Of a DNA stretch of 64,000 bases, positions 17,726 through 26,773 are shown piece after piece. Location: assembly GCA_903910745.1 (NCBI GenBank), contig CAIWAO010000157.1, positions 1 to 64,000 on the forward strand, in the 5' to 3' direction. Below the pieces are notes generated by a model, which was not told where the DNA came from, made no database searches, and saw only the letters and a list, made by a program, of their open reading frames with translations. The first letter of the stretch is position 1, and every line of letters begins with the position of its first letter. Made by a program: the position numbers and the translations under genes. Source of the stretch: an uncultured Burkholderiales bacterium (GTDB lineage: Bacteria; Pseudomonadota; Gammaproteobacteria; Burkholderiales; Burkholderiaceae_C).

Positions 17726-17753
17726 ATTATAAATGAGAATCATTATTATTCAA
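17726..17753 (-). promoter_or_regulatory. feoAB sigma-70 promoter
   Basis: Minus strand -10 TATAAT (17726-17731) and -35 TTGAAT (17748-17753), spacer 16 bases. The overlapping Fur box would block RNA polymerase when iron is sufficient. Confidence 0.65.
17734..17748. promoter_or_regulatory. Fur box
   Basis: TGAGAATCATTATTA matches the 7-1-7 Fur motif TGATAAT-N-ATTATCA at 12 of 14 positions and lies in the feoA promoter spacer. Confidence 0.75.
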
Positions 17754-17840
17754 AGTCCGCACCAACCCTGAAAACCCTCAAAATGCATACTTAGTGAGTA
17801 CATTTAAGCGACCTAAAAAATAAAGACAAGCTAAGGCAAA

Positions 17841-17908
17841 TTTACCCGAGAGTAAACTTTGTCGAGCATTTCTTTACCCCAGCATAATAGCCACAAGAAG
17901 GGCTATTA
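17841..17908. promoter_or_regulatory. Dyad and hairpin upstream of the liuC-hmgL pair
   Basis: TTTAC-N6-GTAAA (17841-17856) is a possible operator of the MerR/LiuR kind. TAATAGCC (17885-17892) pairs perfectly with GGCTATTA (17901-17908), a hairpin whose right arm ends where the likely AGGAAG ribosome site begins. Both are unproven. Confidence 0.35.
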
Positions 17909-17923
17909 GGAAGCCCAAATACA

Positions 17924-18718
17924 TTGAACCACACCCATATGACAACCACTATGCCCTACAAACATTTGCTTTTTGAAAACGGTGCGATTGCGAGAGTTAC
18001 TCTTAATAGACCTGAGGTGAGAAACGCATTTAATGAAACATTATTAGATGAGTTAACACATGTTTTCGAATATATAAATAATTCAGATGTGTGTAGAGTG
18101 GTGATCCTTCAGGCCAATGGAAAGAGTTTTTGCGCAGGGGCTGATTTGAACTGGATGAAGAGTATGGTGGACTTCTCACTGGAAGAGAACCTAAAAGACT
18201 CAAGTCGCTTGGCCAATATGTTGAATACAATCTATAAATGCTCCGTCCCCGTGGTTGCCAAGATTGAAGGTGATGTATATGCAGGAGGCGTTGGACTTGC
18301 AGCCGTATGCGACATAGTGGTTGCTTCAAAGAATGTACGTTTTTGCATCTCAGAGGCTAAGCTTGGCCTACTGCCTGCAACGATCTCTCCCTATGTAATC
18401 AAAGCCTTAGGGGAACAAGCTTGCAGAAGGTATTTTGTAACGTCTGAAGTATTTACCGCGTTAAAAGCCTTTGAGCTTGGATTCGTTCATGAATTAACGG
18501 AGCTTGAGGAAACGGAGACCAAAGTATTTGAGATCTGCACAGCCATTGCACAAAACGCACCTCAAGCAGTTGCAAAATGCAAGCAACTGGTTCGTGATAT
18601 TGCACCTCTAAGCATTGAGCCGAAACTGATAGATGAGACAGTCAATCGAATCGCCAGTATCAGAACCAGCGATGAGGCTCAAGGCAGAATGAAGGCCTTT
18701 TTAAATAAAACAAAATGA
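17924..18718 (+). CDS. liuC: 3-Methylglutaconyl-CoA hydratase (crotonase family)
   Basis: 264 residues from a TTG at 17924, which has AGGAAG about 11 bases upstream; ATGs at 17939 or 17951 are alternatives. Crotonase fold with the oxyanion segments C-A-G-A-D-L-N-W-M and Y-A-G-G-V-G-L. The first catalytic Glu of housekeeping enoyl-CoA hydratase is Gly here, while the second (SEAKLGLLPA) is kept, as is the I-S-P-Y-V segment. That pattern fits LiuC. It hydrates 3-methylglutaconyl-CoA to HMG-CoA in leucine breakdown, and its stop overlaps the hmgL start by four bases. Confidence 0.88.
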   Translation: MNHTHMTTTMPYKHLLFENGAIARVTLNRPEVRNAFNETLLDELTHVFEYINNSDVCRVVILQANGKSFCAGADLNWMKSMVDFSLEENLKDSSRLANMLNTIYKCSVPVVAKIEGDVYAGGVGLAAVCDIVVASKNVRFCISEAKLGLLPATISPYVIKALGEQACRRYFVTSEVFTALKAFELGFVHELTELEETETKVFEICTAIAQNAPQAVAKCKQLVRDIAPLSIEPKLIDETVNRIASIRTSDEAQGRMKAFLNKTK

Positions 18719-19626
18719 AATCATTTAATCTTCCAAAATCAGTCAAAATTGTTGAAGTCGGCCCCAGAGATGGCCTTCAAAACGAGCGAGAACTAGTCCC
18801 CGTAGATGTAAAGATAGAGCTCGTTAACCGTCTCTCAAAAGCAGGATTTCAAAACATCGAGGCCGCAGCCTTCGTCTCCCCCAAGTGGACCCCGCAAATG
18901 GCCAGTAGCGAAGAGGTTATGGCGCGAATACAGCGAAGGGATGGGACCGTCTACTCAGCACTGACACCTAATATGCAGGGTTACGAGCGAGCTGTTCAAA
19001 GCAACGTCTCAGAGGTGGTCATCTTCTCAGCGGCAACACAAGCATTTGCCAAGAAAAATATCAATTGCACAATTGAAGAATCAATTCAAAGGTACATCCC
19101 TGTAGCACAAGCCGCCAAACGCGATGGACTCAGGTTAAGAGGCAGTATTTCTTGTGCCTTCGGTTGCCCCTACCAAGGTAGCGTGTCAAGCGATGAAGTG
19201 GTCGCGGTGGTAAAACAAATGATTGATTTGGGATGTGATGAGATTGACATAGCAGATACGATTGGAGTAGGCACTGCAGTTCAGGTACAAAATGTGTTTG
19301 AGAGCATATTCACATTTGCACAACCCTCTATGTTCTCTGGTCACTTTCATGACACTTACGGCCAATCGCTTGCTAACATTTTTGCGGCTCTTCAATGCGG
19401 TGTATCTATTTTTCACTCCTCAGTTGCCGGCCTCGGGGGCTGCCCCTACGCAAAAGGGGCTACTGGAAATGTCGCAACAGAGGATGTGCTCTTCCTTATG
19501 GATGGATTAGGTATTCATACAGGCATCAATCTGGAAGACGTAGTCAGCATTGGGCACTTTATTTCAAATGCAATTGGGATACCTAATGGCTCTAGGGCGG
19601 GACGGGCCATTCTGTCAAAAAAATAA
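18715..19626 (+). CDS. liuE: Hydroxymethylglutaryl-CoA lyase
   Basis: 303 residues, TIM-barrel of the DRE family. V-G-P-R-D-G-L-Q-N-E near residue 16 gives the metal-binding Asp. The family signature G-L-G-G-C-P-Y-A-K-G-A-T-G-N-V contains the catalytic Cys, and H-F-H-D-T-Y-G supplies metal His residues. It cleaves HMG-CoA to acetoacetate and acetyl-CoA, the last leucine step (also called mvaB or hmgL). Coupled to liuC by ATGA overlap and convergent with the mcc genes. Confidence 0.96.
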   Translation: MKSFNLPKSVKIVEVGPRDGLQNERELVPVDVKIELVNRLSKAGFQNIEAAAFVSPKWTPQMASSEEVMARIQRRDGTVYSALTPNMQGYERAVQSNVSEVVIFSAATQAFAKKNINCTIEESIQRYIPVAQAAKRDGLRLRGSISCAFGCPYQGSVSSDEVVAVVKQMIDLGCDEIDIADTIGVGTAVQVQNVFESIFTFAQPSMFSGHFHDTYGQSLANIFAALQCGVSIFHSSVAGLGGCPYAKGATGNVATEDVLFLMDGLGIHTGINLEDVVSIGHFISNAIGIPNGSRAGRAILSKK

Positions 19627-19688
19627 TATGTAATTGTTTAAATGCAGAGAACCTGAGTATGGGAGATTTTTTGAAATTCTACCGTTTG

Positions 19689-21659
19689 TTACTGAAAGGC
19701 GATTAAATCTGCACTCTCTGCAATTTGGTCGCCAACCTTACAAAGACAGGATTTGATAACGCCGTCCATAGGTGCGATGATGGAGTGCTCCATTTTCATT
19801 GCTTCCATGACCATGAGAACCTCGCCTTTTTTAACGCTCTGTCCATTGATCACATTGACCACAACCACTTTACCCGGCATCGGTGCTCTGAGCTCGCCGG
19901 AGTGGACCTCTTTTATTTGCAATTGGTCTGACAAACTAATGACTGAATAAGTCCAACGCCCGACTTCATTACCCAGGTACCTAGCGTTTTGATTGGCCAC
20001 TACGTGGGCCATAAAACGATTTCCCTCATAATCAACGCTCACTCGGTTATGACCTAATTCCCAATTAGAAATAACCAAAGTCTTTTCTTGACCAATAATT
20101 TTAAAACCAGTTGGTACTCCGTTGTCCCCAAGGAATAGACAAATAGACTTCATCCACCCTTTGCCTTTAAAAGTAAAGAGAACCTGTGCATTTGAATTAA
20201 GCCTCCAACCCCTTTGCAAGGCACCGGGACCTCTGATACTAGGCAAGTTGTACCACTCGTATACGGCACCCAGCATTAGAAACTCGGCCTGCGGCTCAGT
20301 TGCTTTGTCAAAGAGATTATTCTCTTCGTATTCAATTAAATTGGTTGATAAGGCAGCATTGGCAAATGATTTTGTTTTGATTATTTGATCGATAAACCTA
20401 ATATTGTTAGCAACACCTACCACATGAAACTCTGATAGTGAGTGGTGCATTTGGGCTATAGCGCTCTCACGGTCTTCACCCCAAACAATTAGTTTAGCAA
20501 TCATGGGATCATAGTAAGGGGAGACCACATCGCCTTGAATCACCCCAGTATCAATCCTAACGTTTGCAGACTCCCCCGGCACTTGTAAATGAAGGAGTGG
20601 GCCAATGGAGGGTAAAAATCCAGTTTGAGGATCCTCTGCGTAAATACGGGCTTCAATCGCATGCCCTTTGATCGTCAAACTCTCTTGGTTAAGCGGTATC
20701 GGCTCATGACTTGCAATTCTCAATTGCCACTCAACCAAGTCAAGCCCCGTGATCATCTCGGTGACAGGGTGCTCAACTTGGAGTCGAGTATTCATCTCCA
20801 TGAAATAGAACTCACCCTCGGGCGAGAAAATGAACTCTACGGTTCCTGCCCCTAAGTAATTAACGGATTTAGCGGCAGCAACTGCTGCCTCTCCAAGGCG
20901 GGCTCTTGTCTGCTGGGAGATGCCCGGCGCTGGAGCCTCTTCGATTACCTTTTGATGGCGACGCTGAACCGAGCAATCACGCTCAAATAGATATACAAAA
21001 TTACCAAAACTATCCCCAAACACTTGAACCTCAATGTGCCTGGGCTGAGTTATGTATTTCTCCACTAGGACTTGCTCGTCCCCAAAAGCGTTTTTAGCCT
21101 CTCTTTGACATGACACTAGTGCTGAATCAAAATCTTCTGCTTTATCAACACGTCTAATTCCTTTTCCTCCGCCCCCCGCACTGGCTTTGATGAGAACGGG
21201 AAACCCTATCTTTGCGGCCTCTTTGGCAAGAAGTGCGGGCGATTGATCTACGCCGTGATAACCGGGAGTAAGCGAGACCCCTGCTTTTTGCATCAATGCT
21301 TTGGCTTGTGATTTAGAGCCCATCATCTTGATTGATTCTGCGCTAGGGCCAATAAAAACGATGCCCGCCTGCAAGCAGCGGGTTGCAAAGACTTCGTTTT
21401 CTGATAAAAAACCGTATCCAGGGTGAATCGCCTGAGCTCCAAACTTCAAGGCAGCATCGATGATCTTGTCGATCAAAAGATAAGACTCATTTGCAGGTGC
21501 AGGTCCAATGCAGCAAGCTTCATCAGCCAACAACACGTGCTGCGCTTTTGCATCAGCCTCTGAGAAAACAGCGACCGTTTGAATTCCCATTTTCCTGGCA
21601 GTTTTAATAATCCTGCAGGCTATTTCACCGCGGTTGGCAATAAGTATTTTTTTAAACAT
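19689..21659 (-). CDS. liuD: 3-Methylcrotonyl-CoA carboxylase, biotin-carrying alpha subunit
   Basis: 656 residues. N-terminal biotin carboxylase domain (M-F-K-K-I-L-I-A-N-R-G-E-I-A-C-R; glycine-rich A-G-G-G-G-K-G-I-R; E-M-N-T-R-L-Q-V-E-H-P-V-T-E) and a C-terminal biotinyl domain with V-M-E-A-M-K-M-E-H, Lys622 being the biotin site. It carboxylates biotin with ATP and bicarbonate for transfer by the beta subunit. It lies six bases after mccB. Propionyl- or geranyl-CoA carboxylase are alternatives by domain, but ivd and liuC/E context makes MCC best. Confidence 0.94.
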   Translation of the reverse strand: MFKKILIANRGEIACRIIKTARKMGIQTVAVFSEADAKAQHVLLADEACCIGPAPANESYLLIDKIIDAALKFGAQAIHPGYGFLSENEVFATRCLQAGIVFIGPSAESIKMMGSKSQAKALMQKAGVSLTPGYHGVDQSPALLAKEAAKIGFPVLIKASAGGGGKGIRRVDKAEDFDSALVSCQREAKNAFGDEQVLVEKYITQPRHIEVQVFGDSFGNFVYLFERDCSVQRRHQKVIEEAPAPGISQQTRARLGEAAVAAAKSVNYLGAGTVEFIFSPEGEFYFMEMNTRLQVEHPVTEMITGLDLVEWQLRIASHEPIPLNQESLTIKGHAIEARIYAEDPQTGFLPSIGPLLHLQVPGESANVRIDTGVIQGDVVSPYYDPMIAKLIVWGEDRESAIAQMHHSLSEFHVVGVANNIRFIDQIIKTKSFANAALSTNLIEYEENNLFDKATEPQAEFLMLGAVYEWYNLPSIRGPGALQRGWRLNSNAQVLFTFKGKGWMKSICLFLGDNGVPTGFKIIGQEKTLVISNWELGHNRVSVDYEGNRFMAHVVANQNARYLGNEVGRWTYSVISLSDQLQIKEVHSGELRAPMPGKVVVVNVINGQSVKKGEVLMVMEAMKMEHSIIAPMDGVIKSCLCKVGDQIAESADLIAFQ

Positions 21660-21665
21660 AACTGA

Positions 21666-23273
21666 TCACATCCTAAAGAGACCAAACCTTGTAGGTTTGA
21701 TAGGAGCGTTCAAGGAGGCACTCAACGAGAGCCCCAACACAGTTCTGGTTTGAGCAGGATCAATCACGCCGTCATCCCAAAGCCTTGCACTTGCGTAGTA
21801 AGGATGCCCCTGGAGTTCGTATTGGTTACGAATTGGGGCTTTAAACTGCTCCTCATCCTCGCCGCTAAAGGGTTGCCCGGCCTTGGTGAGTCCGTCTTTC
21901 TTGACCGTTGCAAGCACAGAAGCTGCCTGCTCCCCCCCCATGACGCTGATCCTTGCATTGGGCCACATCCATAAAAATCTAGGCGAGTAGGCACGCCCAC
22001 ACATGCCGTAATTCCCAGCACCAAAACTCCCCCCAATGATGACCGTAAATTTGGGCACTTGGGTGGTTGCAACAGCGGTTACTAGTTTTGCTCCGTTCTT
22101 AGCGATCCCCTCATTTTCATATTTGCGGCCGACCATGAATCCAGTGATATTTTGAAGAAATATCAAGGGGATGTGCCTTTGTGAGCACAATTCAATAAAG
22201 TGAGCTCCCTTTAAAGCACTTTCAGAAAAAAGAATTCCATTGTTGGCAATGATTCCAACCATATGACCATAAAGACGAGCAAATCCGCAAACCAAGGTGG
22301 TGCCGTAACGACTCTTGAATTCATCAAACTCTGAGCCATCAACCAGTCTTGCGATGATCTCCCTGACGTCATAGGACTTACGAGCGTCCTTTGGAACGAT
22401 ACCCAAAATGTCGGAGCCGTTGAAAATTGGAGCAGCGTAAGTACTTGACAGGAGGCCAGGTTTTTGAGGGCGATTTAAATTGCTGACAATATTTCTAGCA
22501 ATTGACAATGCATGCGCGTCGTTCTCAGCTAAGTGATCTGCTACTCCAGATAACCGAGTGTGTACGTCAGCGCCTCCCAAGTCTTGAGAGCTTACAACCT
22601 CTCCCGTGGCGGCTTTTACGAGTGGAGGTCCTCCCAGAAAAATAGTGCCTTGCTCTTTGACGATCACAGTCTCATCACTCATTGCCGGAACGTATGCACC
22701 TCCCGCAGTACATGAGCCCATGACAACCGCTATTTGTGCAATTCCCTTGGCCGACATGTTGGCTTGGTTAAAAAATATCCGTCCAAAATGATCTCTATCT
22801 GGAAATACCTCATCTTGCAATGGCAGAAATGCACCACCTGAGTCCACCAAATAAATGCAGGGTAGCTCGTTTTGCTCGGCAATTTCCTGCGCTCTTAAAT
22901 GTTTCTTAACAGTAAGGGGATAGTAAGTTCCCCCTTTAACTGTTGCGTCGTTTGCAATTACCATGCACTCAACACCGTTGATCATTCCAACACCTGCAAT
23001 CAAGCTTGCGCTGGGAACGTCTCCCCCGTACATACCGTAAGCGGCCAACTGCCCTATTTCCAAAAAGGGACTACCTGGATCAAGCAACAAATCGATCCTC
23101 TCCCTCGGTAGAAGCTTCCCCCTTTCCTTGTGCTTTTGTAGTGCGACTGCCCCGCCCCCCATAGAGACTGATTTAACTTTCTCTCTTAGATCACTCACCA
23201 ACACCTGCATGGCTTGAAGGTTCAACTTGAATTCATCAGATTGGGTGTCGATCTGAGAGGCTAGGCGTTGCAT
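21666..23273 (-). CDS. liuB: 3-Methylcrotonyl-CoA carboxylase, carboxyltransferase beta subunit
   Basis: 535 residues, the usual MCC-beta length. Carboxyltransferase signatures: [21 protein letters not shown] at about 40-60, [19 protein letters not shown] near 145, and [18 protein letters not shown] late. It moves CO2 from biotin to 3-methylcrotonyl-CoA. Between ivd (66-base gap) and mccA (6-base gap) in the minus-strand run. Confidence 0.96.
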   Translation of the reverse strand: MQRLASQIDTQSDEFKLNLQAMQVLVSDLREKVKSVSMGGGAVALQKHKERGKLLPRERIDLLLDPGSPFLEIGQLAAYGMYGGDVPSASLIAGVGMINGVECMVIANDATVKGGTYYPLTVKKHLRAQEIAEQNELPCIYLVDSGGAFLPLQDEVFPDRDHFGRIFFNQANMSAKGIAQIAVVMGSCTAGGAYVPAMSDETVIVKEQGTIFLGGPPLVKAATGEVVSSQDLGGADVHTRLSGVADHLAENDAHALSIARNIVSNLNRPQKPGLLSSTYAAPIFNGSDILGIVPKDARKSYDVREIIARLVDGSEFDEFKSRYGTTLVCGFARLYGHMVGIIANNGILFSESALKGAHFIELCSQRHIPLIFLQNITGFMVGRKYENEGIAKNGAKLVTAVATTQVPKFTVIIGGSFGAGNYGMCGRAYSPRFLWMWPNARISVMGGEQAASVLATVKKDGLTKAGQPFSGEDEEQFKAPIRNQYELQGHPYYASARLWDDGVIDPAQTRTVLGLSLSASLNAPIKPTRFGLFRM

Positions 23274-23339
23274 GAGGGGTTCCTATTTAAAATTCTGATG
23301 GTAAAGGTTTGATGTTAATGGCTTAACTTGATAAATAAA

Positions 23340-24515
23340 TCACATAGTTTCTGAGAATAACTCACGCCCTATCAACATACGGCGTATCTCACTCGTACCT
23401 GCTCCAATCTCATAAAGCTTTGCATCTCTCCACATACGCCCCGTTGCGTAGTCATTGATATAGCCATTGCCTCCCAGAGTTTGTATGGCCTCACCCGCCA
23501 TCCAAGTTGCTTTCTCGGCGCTGTAAAGGATAGCACCCGCGGCGTCCTTGCGCAGTGTTCTGGAGTGATCTTTGGAGTCACAAGCACGCGCGACCGCGTA
23601 TACATAAGCTTTACAGGCCTGCCAAGTGGTGTACATGTCTGCCACTTTGCCCTGGATTAATTGAAACTCTCCAATGCTTTGGCCAAATTGTTTGCGCTCG
23701 TGTATGTAGGGCAGCACAATATCCATACAAGCAGCCATGATACCTAAGGGCCCTCCTGACAATACGGTCCTCTCATAGTCGAGGCCACTCATTAAAACCT
23801 TAGCGCCCGTTCCCTCAGCACCCAAAATTTGCTCCTCAGGTACCTCACAGTTATCAAAGTAGAGTGGATATGTGTTTGATCCCCTCATGCCCAGTTTATC
23901 TAGCTTGGAGCCACAACTAAAGCCTTTGTAGCCCTTTTCGATAATAAAGGCGGTAATTCCCTTGCTACCAGCTTGTGGCTCCGTCTTGGCATAAACCACC
24001 AACGTGTCTGCATCACCGCCGTTTGTGATCCACATTTTGCTACCATTTAAAACCCAGTGGTTGTTTTTGCGTGTTGCCTTGAGCTGCATACTGACCACGT
24101 CTGAGCCTGCGCTGGGCTCACTCATCGCGAGTGCTCCCAAATGCTCTCCAGAGATGAGTTTGGGCAGATACTTCTTTTTTTGAACTTCATTGCCGTTTCG
24201 GTGAATTTGGTTGATACACAAATTACTGTGCGCACCGTATGACAACCCCACAGAGGCACTGGCGCGAGAGACCTCCTCCATTGCAATCGTGTGCGCTAGG
24301 TATCCTAGATTTGTCCCCCCATACTCCTCACCGATGGTAAGCCCATGAAGCCCCAGATCGCCCATCTTTTTCCAAAGATGAGCGGGGAACTCATTGTCCT
24401 TATCAACACTTGAAGCAATCGGTGCAATTTCGCCGGCTACAAATTGCTGTATAGACTCCCTCATCATCTCAAGGGTCTCGCCAAGTTGAAAATCTAAGCC
24501 AGGCAATACATTCAT
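23340..24515 (-). CDS. liuA: Isovaleryl-CoA dehydrogenase
   Basis: 391 residues of the acyl-CoA dehydrogenase fold. The catalytic base sits in the isovaleryl-specific position: Glu248 in [15 protein letters not shown], as in human IVD Glu254, while the usual C-terminal position reads I-G-A-G-T-S-E. The FAD/substrate signature [10 protein letters not shown] is at 130-139. It oxidises isovaleryl-CoA to 3-methylcrotonyl-CoA, passing electrons to ETF. It leads ivd-mccB-mccA and follows the PaaK-like gene by 64 bases. Confidence 0.96.
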   Translation of the reverse strand: MNVLPGLDFQLGETLEMMRESIQQFVAGEIAPIASSVDKDNEFPAHLWKKMGDLGLHGLTIGEEYGGTNLGYLAHTIAMEEVSRASASVGLSYGAHSNLCINQIHRNGNEVQKKKYLPKLISGEHLGALAMSEPSAGSDVVSMQLKATRKNNHWVLNGSKMWITNGGDADTLVVYAKTEPQAGSKGITAFIIEKGYKGFSCGSKLDKLGMRGSNTYPLYFDNCEVPEEQILGAEGTGAKVLMSGLDYERTVLSGGPLGIMAACMDIVLPYIHERKQFGQSIGEFQLIQGKVADMYTTWQACKAYVYAVARACDSKDHSRTLRKDAAGAILYSAEKATWMAGEAIQTLGGNGYINDYATGRMWRDAKLYEIGAGTSEIRRMLIGRELFSETM

Positions 24516-24579
24516 TACTGCGTCCTCTTTTATTATCTAATTAATCGAAAATCTTTTTGGATAAAACCTATGAATTTAA

Positions 24580-25836
24580 TTATTCATATGACCTTGCATC
24601 CTCAATAACCAATCCGTCCGCTGGAAGCGTGTTGGTCTCAATTAACTCCACATTGGCGCGCAACTTAGTCACATCTCGCACGCTGTCGCTGATTTGTTTC
24701 CTCAACAACTCCGAGTTTGCTCCCCCGGGATCCAAGGACTCACAACGCAGCGTCATCACTTCACTCCCAATTGAACCAGTCAGCACGACCCTAATTTTGC
24801 CAATATTTGGATTTTTCTTGGCTATCTCTTGGACATGGCCAGGGTAGAGAAACATCCCTTTGACTTTAGTGGTTTGATCAACACGCCCCATCCATCCTTT
24901 GATCCTTAAATTCGTACGGCCACACGGGGATGGATCTCTAAGGGAGTTCAAATCAACGGCTGACAAATCCCCCGTTGCAAAACGAATGAGTGGATAATCA
25001 GAATCAAAAACAGTAATCACAACCTCACCCACTTCCCCTAGTTCAACAGGCTTCGTTCCCAAAGGTTCAATGATTTCCAATATCACGTCCTCCTCAACGA
25101 TCATCCCTGTGGCTAGCAACGGAGATTCGTATGCGATCAAACCTACATCTGCTGTCGCATAGGCAGAGGCTACCTGAATCCCCTTTGACCTAAACCACTC
25201 TCTAAGTGAGGGAGTAAGTGCCTCACCTGAGACCAGAGCCACTTTGATACTTGAACAATCAACTCCCAACTCTTGTGCGCGCTCGAGAATGATTTTCAAA
25301 AAAGATGGGGTCCCTGTGTAGGCTCTGGGCCTCAGATGCGCAATGGTTTGTGCTTGCATCTCAGTTTGACCAACCCCGGCTGGGAACACACAACATCCAA
25401 GCGCATGTGCCCCCTCCTCCATGATCCAGGCACCTGGTGTGAAATGATATGAAAATGTGTTGTAGACCAAGTCTCCTGCTTTAAATCCAACAGCCCTCAT
25501 AGCTCGGGCCATTCTGTAGTTATCTCCACCAAGGCCTTGTAGTTCGTGAATAGGTCCGGGAGACTGGAAAACCCTTTTCATTTTTTCTAACGATATAGCA
25601 TTAATTCCCCCGAATGGTGGTTTAGCTTTTTGTATCCCCGCCAGCTCAGACTTCCTAGTGACTGGCAACGTTGCTAAAGCCTCTAGGGATGTAACCGAAT
25701 TTGCGTCAATCCCTTTAAAGAAGTTTTTATAAAACGCAGTACTCTCCTGCGCAAACTTTACTTGTCCCGGCAACTTGGCAAGCAGATCAGCAGAACGCGC
25801 CAGATGGGTTCTTGTTTCTTTTAAATCGGTAATCAT
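24580..25836 (-). CDS. Phenylacetate-CoA ligase-like (PaaK family) adenylate-forming protein
   Basis: 418 residues. The fold follows PaaK: N-terminal F-A-Q-E-S-T-A-F-Y-K, a central G-T-P-S-F-L-K-I motif, A-Y-A-T-A-D-V-G-L, R-F-A-T-G-D-L-S and a C-terminal R-I-K-G-W-M-G-R-V-D-Q-T-T-K-V-K-G-M-F segment. The classic S-S-G-T-T-G phosphate loop is replaced by F-Q-S-P-G-P-I-H-E-L, a variant I associate with PaaK-like proteins found beside liv transporters. Whether it still makes an acyl-adenylate is unclear. Last gene of the ligase-liv group or bridge to ivd. Confidence 0.82.
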   Translation of the reverse strand: MITDLKETRTHLARSADLLAKLPGQVKFAQESTAFYKNFFKGIDANSVTSLEALATLPVTRKSELAGIQKAKPPFGGINAISLEKMKRVFQSPGPIHELQGLGGDNYRMARAMRAVGFKAGDLVYNTFSYHFTPGAWIMEEGAHALGCCVFPAGVGQTEMQAQTIAHLRPRAYTGTPSFLKIILERAQELGVDCSSIKVALVSGEALTPSLREWFRSKGIQVASAYATADVGLIAYESPLLATGMIVEEDVILEIIEPLGTKPVELGEVGEVVITVFDSDYPLIRFATGDLSAVDLNSLRDPSPCGRTNLRIKGWMGRVDQTTKVKGMFLYPGHVQEIAKKNPNIGKIRVVLTGSIGSEVMTLRCESLDPGGANSELLRKQISDSVRDVTKLRANVELIETNTLPADGLVIEDARSYE

Positions 25837-25886
25837 ATGTTCTCAGGTATGTGATGCTTTAAAAAGCAGTTCGTTGATGACGACCC

Positions 25887-25910
25887 ATGAGTAAGATTTT
25901 TCTTACCCAT
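25887..25910. promoter_or_regulatory. Intra-operon hairpin between livF and the paaK-like gene
   Basis: GTAAGA-tttt-TCTTAC with flanking ATG/CAT pairs across one mismatch gives about nine base pairs. No minus-strand T-tract follows, so processing or mRNA stability is likelier than termination. Confidence 0.35.
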
Positions 25911-25928
25911 TCAATCGATTTAATTTTT

Positions 25929-26750
25929 TTAAGACAGCCAGCGCTTACGCCTACGGTAAGACTTAACATCCTTAAAGGATTTGCGCTGTGCATCATCCGA
26001 GGTCGAGATGCCAAGGTAAAACTCTTTAACATCTTCATTGTTCTTAAGTGCCTCGGCTTCTCCGTCCATGACCACACGTCCGTTCTCAAGGATATATCCG
26101 TAATCACTATATTTGAGCGCGATCATTGTGTTTTGTTCTGCTAGCAAAAAACTCACGTTTTCTTTCTGGTTAAGATTCTTCACAATCTCAAACACTTCCT
26201 CAACGATTTGAGGTGCTAGCCCCATTGAGGGCTCGTCAAGCAAAATCATCTCCGGACGCGCCATCATTGCGCGACCGATGGCGCACATTTGTTGCTCCCC
26301 CCCCGATGTGTATGCAGCCTGTGACTTGCGCCGGGTTTTAAGCCGGGGAAAGAAGTTATAAATCTTCTCAAGATCATCTCTGATCTCGGCCTGAGAGGCC
26401 ACTCTAGTGAACGCCCCTGTGAGAAGATTGTCTTCAATCGTTAGATGAGCAAAACAGTGCCTCCCCTCCATCACCTGAATCAGCCCCCGCTTGACCAACT
26501 GATTAGGCGATAAATTGTCTACTCTGTCTTGTTTGTAGTGAATAGTGCCCTTAGTTACATCCCCCCGCTCAGCATGAAGGAGGTTTGAAATGGCTTTCAG
26601 CGTTGTTGACTTGCCAGCCCCATTGGCACCCAGCAAAGCGACCACTTTGCCTTTTGGCACCTCAAGTGAAACCCCTTTGAGCACCAAAATAACGTGGTCG
26701 TAAATAACCTCAATGTTATTGACGCTCAGAAAAGGGGTTTGTGTACTCAT
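25929..26750 (-). CDS. livF: Liv-type ABC transporter ATPase (LivF)
   Basis: 273 residues. Walker A GANGAGKSTT, signature YTSGGEQQM, Walker B MILLDEPSMGLAP. LivF type, with an extra basic C-terminal tail (R-K-S-F-K-D-V-K-S-Y-R-R-R-K-R) not seen in standard LivF. It powers uptake with LivG, LivH and LivM. Transcribed after the binding-protein gene (23-base gap). The solute may be a branched-chain amino acid or a carboxylic acid feeding the acyl-CoA enzymes nearby. Confidence 0.92.
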   Translation of the reverse strand: MSTQTPFLSVNNIEVIYDHVILVLKGVSLEVPKGKVVALLGANGAGKSTTLKAISNLLHAERGDVTKGTIHYKQDRVDNLSPNQLVKRGLIQVMEGRHCFAHLTIEDNLLTGAFTRVASQAEIRDDLEKIYNFFPRLKTRRKSQAAYTSGGEQQMCAIGRAMMARPEMILLDEPSMGLAPQIVEEVFEIVKNLNQKENVSFLLAEQNTMIALKYSDYGYILENGRVVMDGEAEALKNNEDVKEFYLGISTSDDAQRKSFKDVKSYRRRKRWLS

Positions 26751-26773
26751 GAATTAAAGTCCTTGGCTAAAGC

